From NCBI GenBank assembly GCA_030146285.1, contig JASLBZ010000193.1, positions 1 through 11,150 on the forward strand: a DNA stretch of 11,150 bases, given 5' to 3'. The position numbers and the translations under genes were made by a program. The notes beneath the pieces were generated by a model. It worked only from the letters and a program-made list of their open reading frames with translations, was not told the DNA's origin and searched no databases. Source of the DNA: Neisseriaceae bacterium (GTDB taxonomy: Bacteria; Pseudomonadota; Gammaproteobacteria; Burkholderiales; Neisseriaceae). Numbering within the stretch: position 1 is the first letter of the stretch; each line of letters begins with the position of its first letter. Below, piece after piece: positions 6,254 to 11,056 of this stretch.

Positions 6254-7110
6254 CACGCCAATCCTTTCGCTCGTAGCATGTCCAGTGCACCCTTGTGGCT
6301 TTCCGTGTTCGACTGGGTTTGTTCAATCTGACGCGCTTGCTGTGCTGTCATCTGTTTGCCAATTCGCATGTCCGTCACCACCTTTTGCAAATTGCTTTGC
6401 AGCAAGCCAATGTCGTGTCTGCGCTGAACAAAGAAAAAATCATTGTGGCTAACAAAATAAGCTGCCAATGCTGGTGCCTGTTCTGCACCAACTGATTTCA
6501 CGATGTTGGCAATTTGCCCATTCACTTTGGCATTGCGTACAGGTTCAACACCGTATCGAGAAATGTATGCTTGGCTGTAAGCTTCCCAAGTTTTCACATT
6601 GTCTGGATTGGCCGTTCTTGCCTTGCTGATTTTCTTGTCTTCAACAACAGGCAAATTCACATCGTTTGCTGCGATTGCGGAGCTCGCTGCAATACTATGA
6701 TGGTTATATTGATGGTTAACTGATGGTTCTTCTTTATAGGAAGGTGCAGAATTTGCACATTGGCTTGTCGTTATTTGCACATTGGTAAGTGCAGAATCTG
6801 CATGTGCACTTTCTGCATGTGCAGAATTTGCACTATGGCTTTTATAGTTTTCTAGGTTAATTTCGTAGATATTTGACTGACGATTACCGCCCTTTTGGCG
6901 ACGACTTTTTTCAAGAATGCCATGGTCTTCTAGCCACTTGATATGACCGACAACAGCACGAGGCGATAAGCTGCATTTTGAAGCTATTTTGCCTTGGCTT
7001 GGGTAGCATAAGCCGTCATCGTTGGCATGGTCGCACAAAGCCAGCAAAACAAACTTCTGTCCTGTTGGCATATCCATTTCCCACGCCTTACTCATTAATT
7101 TAACGCTCAT
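6253..7110 (-). CDS. Phage replication initiator with N-terminal winged helix (lambda O-like)
   Basis: This 285-aa protein begins with a winged-helix DNA-binding domain of the HTH_36 type (residues about 1-75: MSKAWEMDMPTGQKFVLLAL, PSQGKIASKCSLSPRAV, LEKSRRQKGGNRQSNIYEI). A low-complexity linker (93-122) rich in Ser-Ala-His-Asn is the translation of the 15-bp iterons at 6744-6833. The C-terminal part (about 165-265) has WEAYSQAYISRYGVEPVRNAKVN and FFFVQRRHDIGLLQSNL, typical of phage replication proteins. Initiator gene plus internal iterons is how lambda O and oriλ are built. The start follows AGGGG and overlaps the HTH_39 gene stop by ATGA. Origin recognition is a well-supported inference. 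Confidence 0.85.
   Translation of the reverse strand: MSVKLMSKAWEMDMPTGQKFVLLALCDHANDDGLCYPSQGKIASKCSLSPRAVVGHIKWLEDHGILEKSRRQKGGNRQSNIYEINLENYKSHSANSAHAESAHADSALTNVQITTSQCANSAPSYKEEPSVNHQYNHHSIAASSAIAANDVNLPVVEDKKISKARTANPDNVKTWEAYSQAYISRYGVEPVRNAKVNGQIANIVKSVGAEQAPALAAYFVSHNDFFFVQRRHDIGLLQSNLQKVVTDMRIGKQMTAQQARQIEQTQSNTESHKGALDMLRAKGLA
6744..6833. repeat. Iterons inside the initiator gene, probable replication origin
   Basis: Three 15-bp units lie head to tail without spacing at 6789-6803, 6804-6818 and 6819-6833 (GTGCAGAATCTGCAT, GTGCACTTTCTGCAT, GTGCAGAATTTGCAC). A fourth is at 6744-6758 and a degenerate one ends at 6780. The units are imperfect palindromes with GTGCA/TGCAC arms. TTTGCACATTGG occurs twice (6752, 6774). 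An AT-rich stretch follows at about 6838-6880, a likely unwinding element. This resembles the iterons and AT-rich segment of oriλ. Confidence 0.8.
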
Positions 7111-7340
7111 GCTTGAACCCCTAAAGAATACTCAGCATAGCGCTTGCCATTGGCTGTTACTTTTCGTGAATGAATAGAATGGCCCAGATTTCGCAAATCA
7201 CAGATACGAGACGCCAAACGAGCACAGCCAAAGCGATTAATCGCCTCAAGAGATGCCAAGGTATTGCCAGCTTCTAAGTACGCTAAAATCAACGCTGCTT
7301 GGCTTCTTGATGACTTTTGATTTAAGTTGTTATTGCTCAT
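7107..7340 (-). CDS. Small HTH_39-type DNA-binding protein
   Basis: The start MSNNNLNQKSS follows a strong GGAGGTG at 6 bases. The 77-aa product is nearly all one helix-turn-helix domain: SRSQAALILAYLEAG, then TLASLEAINRFGCARLASRICDLRNLGH and a basic wing (SRKVTANGKRYAEYSL). This is the pattern of HTH_39 proteins, widespread in phage early regions. It sits just before the initiator and overlaps it by ATGA, so it is probably an early regulator or a replication accessory. The exact target is unknown. Confidence 0.8.
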   Translation of the reverse strand: MSNNNLNQKSSRSQAALILAYLEAGNTLASLEAINRFGCARLASRICDLRNLGHSIHSRKVTANGKRYAEYSLGVQA

Positions 7341-7533
7341 TGGACACCTCCGTTGATTGTTCACGATAAAACTGAGCATCTGGGTAATTGCCCTCTGCTT
7401 CCAAAAATCGAATAAATTCCGTATCGGCTTTTTGGTTGTTGATTTCTTGTATCGAATCAGCCATAATTAATTTAATCTTTCTGCGTAGATTGATTACCGA
7501 AATGGCCAGTGCTACGAACACTGGCTTTTTCAT
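7330..7533 (-). CDS. Small early-operon hypothetical protein
   Basis: The stop is certain, the start is not. The ATG at 7533 overlaps the cII-like stop by ATGA but has no ribosome binding site, and the first codons lie in a GC-rich hairpin. The alternative at 7464 (MADSIQEINNQ, 44 aa) has only a weak AAAGA upstream. The shared part is acidic and soluble (ADTEFIRFLEAEGNYPDAQFYREQ), with no motif I recognise. The stop overlaps the HTH_39 start region by 11 bases, which supports translation in this frame. Confidence 0.55.
   Translation of the reverse strand: MKKPVFVALAISVINLRRKIKLIMADSIQEINNQKADTEFIRFLEAEGNYPDAQFYREQSTEVSNEQ
7505..7526 (+). terminator. Plus-strand intrinsic terminator between cII and the next ORF
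   Basis: GCCAGTG-CTACGAA-CACTGGC is a perfect 7-bp stem followed by TTTTT on the plus strand. On the minus strand no T-run follows. It would stop antisense transcripts before they reach cII, cro and cI. Confidence 0.65.
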
Positions 7534-7853
7534 TCCATGCTGTTATTACTCAAAGCGATATTGATTTCTTCATGCGCCAAGTCAGCTTGGATGTACTCAA
7601 CTGCCAATTCTTTAAGCATTCGCAATCGGTCACGGCTCACAATCTGAGTATCTGCTGAAACAACACGCAATCCTGCTGCCGCCAAAATATTAGAAATTGG
7701 CTCTAAGCGCTCGCCTGTGAAACGGCTTACTGTGCTTTCATCAACGCCAGCACGTTTAGCAACATTGGTATTCTTCATCTCTGCAATGCGCTGCAAAATA
7801 ACGCTTTGATTCTTGCGTGACCTTGCAATCACATCATCGGATAATTCAGTCAT
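7530..7853 (-). CDS. cII: CII-like transcription activator
   Basis: The 107-aa protein matches the phage CII family. Near the N-terminus it shows ARSRKNQSVILQRIAE followed by the helix-turn-helix NVAKRAGVDESTVSRFTG (about residues 29-47). The central part (RLEPISNILAAAGLRVV) and an acidic, helical C-terminus follow. CII activates promoters for lysogeny, above all pRE for cI. The expected DNA target, two TTGC direct repeats with a 6-base spacer, lies inside this gene's own start at 7813-7826, as in lambda. AAGGA precedes the start and is part of a small AGGA-AAAA-TCCT hairpin. The gene is second in the pR operon, between the Cro-like gene and the replication genes. Confidence 0.85.
   Translation of the reverse strand: MTELSDDVIARSRKNQSVILQRIAEMKNTNVAKRAGVDESTVSRFTGERLEPISNILAAAGLRVVSADTQIVSRDRLRMLKELAVEYIQADLAHEEINIALSNNSME
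7813..7845 (+). promoter_or_regulatory. CII-dependent promoter pRE
   Basis: TTGC (7813-7816), GTGACC, TTGC (7823-7826) is an exact copy of the CII recognition pattern TTGC-N6-TTGC. Thirteen bases later comes GATAAT (7840-7845), a 5/6 match to the -10. Spacing and order equal lambda pRE. The promoter reads the plus strand, antisense to the cII start and to cro, towards cI. Confidence 0.82.
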
Positions 7854-7882
7854 AGGATTTTTCCTTATTGTTTAAATTGGTA

Positions 7883-8098
7883 TTAGCTAAGTTCTGGCCA
7901 GTATTTCTTCCAATCACTTGGCCTTAAATCTTTGCGTGTTACTTTTCCATTGGTGGCCACTTCAATTAAAACAGCGGCATGGGGTGGAGGCTTACGCTTA
8001 CCAGTTTTAAACATTGAGATTTCTTCATTTGATAAACCTGTCTCTTTGGATAAAGCTGATGCGGCACCACGTTTTGATAGGAATTTTTGAAATTTCAT
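7883..8098 (-). CDS. Cro-like repressor, YdaS type
   Basis: The 71-aa protein is the first gene read leftward from the divergent immunity region, opposite cI, which is the place of cro. It has a helix-turn-helix (KRGAASALSKETGLSNEEISMFKTGKR, about residues 9-35) and the ending KVTRKDLRPSDWKKYWPEL. This ending is typical of YdaS/Cro-like proteins (LRPDIWPELF-type). A pR-like promoter with an operator between its -35 and -10 precedes it by a short leader of about 22 bases, and its ribosome binding site is weak (GGTAG). It probably competes with CI for the 17-bp operators to permit lytic growth. The functional role is inferred from position and family. Confidence 0.82.
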   Translation of the reverse strand: MKFQKFLSKRGAASALSKETGLSNEEISMFKTGKRKPPPHAAVLIEVATNGKVTRKDLRPSDWKKYWPELS

Positions 8099-8109
8099 AA
8101 CGAACTACC

Positions 8110-8196
8110 ATTAACATAATGATATGAAGTTTAACATTGAGTTAAACTGTTTTCAATAGCATTCTGTTAATTGATTATATTTAACATTTTGTTAAA
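8110..8196. promoter_or_regulatory. OR-like cluster of four 17-bp operators
   Basis: Consensus TTTAAC-ATTNT-GTTAAA. Two sites are nearly perfect palindromes: 8130-8146 (with outer G/C, 8129-8147) and 8180-8196. Two more have one good half: 8110-8126 and 8155-8171. Centres are spaced 20-25 bp. The sites overlap the -10 of pR and the -35 of the cI promoter, so binding could control both. The same sequence recurs near 9854-9958. Confidence 0.8.
8128..8156 (-). promoter_or_regulatory. Early promoter pR for the cro-cII-replication operon
   Basis: On the minus strand TTGAAA (8151-8156) and TAAACT (8128-8133) are 17 bases apart; TG one base before the -10 makes an extended -10. The best operator (8130-8146) covers the -10 and part of the spacer, so repressor binding should exclude RNA polymerase. 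Confidence 0.65.
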
Positions 8197-8210
8197 ATAT
8201 AAGTTATTAT
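8181..8210 (+). promoter_or_regulatory. Candidate cI maintenance promoter
   Basis: TTAACA (8181-8186) and TATTAT (8205-8210) lie 18 bases apart on the plus strand, about 22 bases before the cI start. The -35 is inside the operator at 8180-8196, which would allow autoregulation. The region is so AT-rich that other assignments are possible. Confidence 0.4.
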
Positions 8211-8231
8211 AAAATATAGGATTAACATCCA

Positions 8232-8951
8232 ATGCAACCCGTTAATAAAATCAATATCGACCGACTAAATTTATTGATTGAGCAGTATGGTTCACAAGCA
8301 AAATTAGCCACTGTAATTGGCAAGCCGCCTGCTCAACTTAGTCAGTGGTTAAATGGGCATAGAAATATCAGTAGTAGTACAAAATCTGATATCGAATCAA
8401 AGCTTTCACTTCCATCTGGGTGGCTTGATCAGCCAATTCGCATGCATGACAGCAAGACATCCGAGATTAATGCACAGTCAGAAGCTAAGGTGGTTGGCAG
8501 TGTGACGACATGGGATGATGACACCCCATTAGATGACGATGAATTTGAGGCACCTTTTTACAAGGAAATACGACTATCGGCAGGAAATGGTTTTGCTGAT
8601 GATATTGCCGATTACAATCCAAGAAAATTACGATTTTCCAGTTCTACATTACGAAAAAAAGGCATTTGCCCAACAGATGTAATTTGTGTAACTACTGATG
8701 GTGATAGTATGTCCCCAGTATTCCCAGATGGCGCCACTCTTGGTATTGATATGGGCTCAAAATCTATTAAAGATGGGCAAATTTATGCCATCAATCATGA
8801 TGGGCTACTTCGCACAAAAATTCTTAAGAAGCGCCCTGGTAACAGAATTTTAATTCAAAGTTATAATTCTGAAGAGTACCCTGATGAAGAAGTTGATATG
8901 GCAGAAATATCTGTGATTGGTAGAATTTTTTGGTGGTCAGTGCTTATTTAA
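8232..8951 (+). CDS. cI: CI-like prophage repressor (HTH plus S24 peptidase)
   Basis: The 239-aa protein keeps the prophage silent by binding the 17-bp operators. The N-terminal helix-turn-helix (about residues 14-45: LIEQYGSQAKLATVIG, PPAQLSQWLNGHR) is followed by an acidic linker (94-106). The C-terminal S24/LexA-like domain has the catalytic Ser in DGDSMSP (S159) and the Lys in LLRTKILKK (K196). The likely self-cleavage bond is Ala117-Gly118 in RLSAGNG. It should therefore respond to RecA after DNA damage. It reads away from cro and is followed after 23 bases by the lipoprotein gene, likely one mRNA. Its ribosome binding site is weak (AGGA at spacing 10) and lies in a small GGAT-TAAC-ATCC hairpin. 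Confidence 0.93.
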   Translation: MQPVNKINIDRLNLLIEQYGSQAKLATVIGKPPAQLSQWLNGHRNISSSTKSDIESKLSLPSGWLDQPIRMHDSKTSEINAQSEAKVVGSVTTWDDDTPLDDDEFEAPFYKEIRLSAGNGFADDIADYNPRKLRFSSSTLRKKGICPTDVICVTTDGDSMSPVFPDGATLGIDMGSKSIKDGQIYAINHDGLLRTKILKKRPGNRILIQSYNSEEYPDEEVDMAEISVIGRIFWWSVLI

Positions 8952-8974
8952 TTGAATATAAAAGGAAACAGAAT

Positions 8975-9799
8975 ATGAAGTGCACTTTTAGTAACGCAGC
9001 ACTACTGCTTGGTATTGCTATTGCTGCATCAGCCTGCTCTGGTGGCAAGGATAAAGCCGACGGTTCCAATTCAGCACCCAAAGAACAAATAAACAGTATT
9101 TACAATCCATCCGACAGAGAAAAAATAGTTAACGAGCTTATGATAAAAGATGATGTTGATACTTATTTTAATAACGGGGAATCTGGTTTAGATTACTCTA
9201 TGTTTCCTTTTGCAACAGCAAAACAACTCAGAACAGCATATGCAGACAACGAAGCAAGAGCTGACAAAGATTACAAAGGCAAGAAACTAATTGTAACTGG
9301 CACTGTAGGCAGTATTAACTCAGGTCTTGGAGATGTTCCATATGTCACTATCAAATCAGGCGATATGTTTCAAGACCCTCAACTGTCATTTTCAAGAAAA
9401 TACAGAGAGCTGGCTATTGATTTAAATAAAAATCAACAAGTTACTTTTTATTGTATTGGCAATGGCTCAGTTATTGGAACGCCCATGCTAAAGGATTGCA
9501 AGCCAGTGGCAGATGCTGCCGATGAAGCCACTCAAGATAAAATAAAAGAAATAAATAAGCTCTATAATGGCAATCTTGATGTGCCTAATGAGATTAAGCA
9601 GGTTGCTTTTTATTTTAGATATTTATCATTAGCCACAGAAGGATTCGCTGGGTGCGAAGATTTCTCAAATCTAAAATGTATCAAAAAAACAATAGAAGCA
9701 AAACAAAAAATTAGCAACGAGGAAAAAGAGGAAATTAAAAAACAACTACAACCCCTCGCAGATTATCTTCGTATTGAAATCCCTCCTACTAAGCAATAA
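8975..9799 (+). CDS. Lysogenic-operon lipoprotein with tRNA_anti-like OB domain
   Basis: The start MKCTFSNAALLLG follows AAAGGA at 8-9 bases; the frame start at 8930 overlaps cI and is not used. The 274-aa protein has a lipoprotein signal peptide ending in AASAC, so Cys21 should be lipidated; Ser at +2 predicts the outer membrane. The Ala at -3 of the lipobox is unusual. A flexible Ser/Lys/Asp-rich linker is followed by a tRNA_anti-like OB-fold (about residues 100-180: DKDYKGKKLIVTGTVGSIN, VPYVTIKSGD, QVTFYCIGNGSVIGTPMLKDC). A C-terminal helical part with three further cysteines and a Lys/Glu-rich tail comes last. It lies where lambda has rexAB and shares the repressor mRNA. It may act in superinfection exclusion or surface change; that is inference. 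Confidence 0.82.
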   Translation: MKCTFSNAALLLGIAIAASACSGGKDKADGSNSAPKEQINSIYNPSDREKIVNELMIKDDVDTYFNNGESGLDYSMFPFATAKQLRTAYADNEARADKDYKGKKLIVTGTVGSINSGLGDVPYVTIKSGDMFQDPQLSFSRKYRELAIDLNKNQQVTFYCIGNGSVIGTPMLKDCKPVADAADEATQDKIKEINKLYNGNLDVPNEIKQVAFYFRYLSLATEGFAGCEDFSNLKCIKKTIEAKQKISNEEKEEIKKQLQPLADYLRIEIPPTKQ

Positions 9800-9806
9800 A
9801 ACAACA

Positions 9807-9836
9807 ATAAACCGCCAGCTTGGCGGTTATTTTTTT
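9807..9836 (+). terminator. Intrinsic terminator of the cI-lipoprotein operon
   Basis: AACCGCCA-GCT-TGGCGGTT forms a perfect 8-bp stem with a 3-base loop, followed by ATTTTTTT. It lies about 10 bases after the lipoprotein stop and separates the lysogenic operon from the pL-like unit. Confidence 0.9.
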
Positions 9837-9853
9837 GCATAAAAATAACACTG

Positions 9854-9958
9854 TATAACATTTTGATAATGTTAATTCCATTTTAAATCATGCATATAGC
9901 ACAATAATGTTAAAGTTTATCATTTTGCTATTGCCAACAGGTTTAACATTTTGTTAAT
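9854..9958. promoter_or_regulatory. OL-like operator cluster
   Basis: The immunity operator recurs downstream of the repressor operon. TTTAAC-ATTTT-GTTAAT (9942-9958) differs in one position from the best OR-like site. TATAAC-ATTTT-GATAAT (9854-9870) keeps the centre with weaker arms. Around 9902-9918 one good half (CTTTAAC on the minus strand) is seen. This gives the phage a second repressed locus, as OL in lambda. Confidence 0.72.
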
Positions 9959-9960
9959 AT
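9931..9960 (+). promoter_or_regulatory. Early promoter pL-like
   Basis: TTGCCA (9931-9936) and TAATAT (9955-9960) are 18 bases apart, with TG one base before the -10. The best operator of this cluster (9942-9958) lies between and over these boxes exactly as in the pR-like promoter. Transcription would start near 9967 and run rightward. Confidence 0.6.
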
Positions 9961-9990
9961 TCATCCATCGAAGCAAACACAGCTTCACCG

Positions 9991-10008
9991 GTCCTTAACA
10001 ATTTATCA
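9991..10008 (+). promoter_or_regulatory. boxA-like antitermination element
   Basis: GTCCTTAACAATTTATCA matches the boxA stretch of E. coli rRNA transcripts (CTCTTTAACAATTTATCA, recalled from memory) at 16 of 18 positions. It lies about 25 bases after the predicted pL start. A 6-bp stem with a 5-base loop follows about 17 bases later, as boxB follows boxA in lambda nut sites. Confidence 0.5.
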
Positions 10009-10077
10009 CGCCGTAGCCAGCCTTCCACTTAAACACTAAGTGAGTACAGACAAGGTAAAACCTTGGGGTAAGAACAA

Positions 10078-10152
10078 ATGGCTACAACACGCTTTCAACG
10101 TGGCGACAGTGGACGTACTCAAATATCGGGAACGGAGACACGGCAAATATGA
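10078..10152 (+). CDS. Possible 24-codon leader peptide
   Basis: An ATG preceded by GGGGTAAG opens a 24-codon frame, MATTRFQRGD then SGRTQISGTETRQI, ending in TGA within the structured leader. It contains four Arg but is not clearly an arginine-rich RNA-binding peptide. It may be chance in a structured RNA, or a leader peptide whose translation affects folding. Comparison of related phages would show codon-type conservation if it is real. Confidence 0.25.
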   Translation: MATTRFQRGDSGRTQISGTETRQI

Positions 10153-10237
10153 ATAGCAGCCAAGGCAAAACTTGGACGGTGCCATAACCGCAACTGGCTC
10201 GGGTAGCTGCCTAGAAATTAAGTGAAGATTTCAGATT

Positions 10238-10266
10238 AAAGCGCCCCAGAGTAACGAGGCGCTTTT
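10238..10266 (+). terminator. Intrinsic terminator ending the leader RNA
   Basis: AAAGCGCC (10238-10245) pairs with GGCGCTTT (10258-10265) as an 8-bp stem with a 12-base loop, followed by only four T in total. It lies about 30 bases before the start of the 90-aa ORF, so that ORF needs read-through. Confidence 0.75.
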
Positions 10267-10294
10267 GTATGAGGTCTAACCATTAGGAGGCATT

Positions 10295-10567
10295 ATGACT
10301 TACAACACTGGCCAAATGGAAATTCATGAAGAGGCTGGAAAAACATTTCATGGCAAGCTTAATATGCCTTATGATCCAAACAGCCCTGCTGGCTTCTATG
10401 AATCAACAGCGACCAAGGCGATATACTATTTTTTTGACGAATATAATTTTATTCACTTTGGCGGCTGCTTATTCCATAGAGTCATGGGAATTCATTCAAT
10501 GAAGTTTCCTGTAACCACGTCTCAGTTTTATCGAAAAATAGACATACAAAATATCGTTTTATTTTAA
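10295..10567 (+). CDS. 90-aa protein of unknown function in the N position
   Basis: The start follows a perfect AGGAGG with short spacing (4 bases), so it is surely translated if transcribed. It is the first full ORF of the pL-like unit, the position of lambda N, but it is not arginine-rich and has no N-like RNA-binding motif. The composition is aromatic (AIYYFFDEYNFIHFGG, about residues 42-57) with a polar N-terminal part (GQMEIHEEAGKTFHGKLNMPYDPNSPAGFYES). It has no signal peptide or membrane segment that I can defend. Its last nine bases overlap the end of the convergent gene. It lies behind a structured RNA and terminator, so a toxin of a type III-like pair is one unproven option. I do not recognise the family. 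Confidence 0.7.
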   Translation: MTYNTGQMEIHEEAGKTFHGKLNMPYDPNSPAGFYESTATKAIYYFFDEYNFIHFGGCLFHRVMGIHSMKFPVTTSQFYRKIDIQNIVLF

Positions 10568-11056
10568 AAAATTTTCAAAAAGATAAATAATATTTTGACT
10601 ATTAGACATGCCACTAGATATTGCTTGTGTGATTAACTCTTTTGCACCGTGCTCTTTTAGCTTAGAAAGTAAGGTTTCTTTTTGTTCTGGTGGCAACTTA
10701 GATGATTCAATTATCATTGCCAGATTAGTTAATGTGTCGGTACTAATATTGACATTGATAACGTTTATTTTATCAGTAAGATTTTCTTTTCCGTTACCCT
10801 TTAAAATCAAATCAATGCCAGCTGCTGTTATTTTACATGCTGAGCCGGGATAAAATGAGTATTTATCGTCAACGCTTACTCGAAACCCGTTGCTGCTAAT
10901 TAAATGATGCCCACAAAGGTACTCCAAGCAATGCGCTAAAGGCTTTTCACCATTAAGTTGTTTAGTAAACCGTAAGTAAACTTCATAACTAAAGCATTTA
11001 TTTTCATCATCAAATATTGCTTGTAATAATGATTCGCTAGATTGTACTAAATTCAC
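10559..11056 (-). CDS. 165-aa winged-helix-like protein, unknown function
   Basis: A GTG start is preceded by AAGGAAA at about 8 bases. The N-terminal half (residues about 8-85) reads like a winged helix of the YjcQ/DUF2513 type: LLQAIFDDE, HCLEYLCGHHLISSNGFRVSV, then KITAAGIDLILKG. The C-terminal half begins with a beta-strand-like INVINVNISTDT and continues with helices containing SSKLPPEQKETLLSKLKEHGAKELI, probably a dimerising part. It is transcribed towards the N-position ORF, convergent with a 9-base overlap, and has its own upstream region. The orientation differs from the pL unit, so it may be an accessory gene or lie at the module boundary. The fold assignment is tentative. Confidence 0.7.
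   Translation of the reverse strand: MNLVQSSESLLQAIFDDENKCFSYEVYLRFTKQLNGEKPLAHCLEYLCGHHLISSNGFRVSVDDKYSFYPGSACKITAAGIDLILKGNGKENLTDKINVINVNISTDTLTNLAMIIESSKLPPEQKETLLSKLKEHGAKELITQAISSGMSNSQNIIYLFENFLK

Larger units (their letters stand above)
9967..10266 (+). ncRNA. Structured leader RNA of the pL-like transcript
   Basis: About 300 bases without a long ORF, between the pL-like promoter and an intrinsic terminator. It is full of possible stems: CACTTA-AACAC-TAAGTG (10026-10042), CAAGG-TAAAA-CCTTG (10051-10065), CACG/CGTG (10088-10102), CCAAG-GCAAAA-CTTGG (10160-10175) and CGGT/ACCG (10177-10190). Long-range partners are GAGTAC (10042-10047) with GTACTC (10115-10120), and AGCCAG (10015-10020) with CTGGCT (10194-10199). 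An rrn-like boxA lies near its 5' end. It could be an antitermination leader (nut or put type), a small RNA, or a type III antitoxin-like RNA. I match it to no known family. Confidence 0.5.

Noticed and set aside
5777..6452. Several plus-strand ORFs opposite the replication genes
   Set aside because: Shadows of the minus-strand replication genes; no domain features, and the minus frames overlap by ATGA in one operon.
10155..10215. Resemblance of the leader segment (AGCAGCCAAGGCA, then GTGCC, then GTAGCTG) to the core of 4.5S/SRP RNA
   Set aside because: The conserved SRP apical loop and the GGTCAGGTCCGGAAGG stretch are absent, and a phage early leader is not the place for it. Taken as chance similarity.
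10010..10270. tmRNA, group I/II intron or retron RNA as explanation of the structured region
   Set aside because: No tRNA-like ends or ALAA-type tag, no intron core motifs recognised, and no reverse transcriptase nearby.
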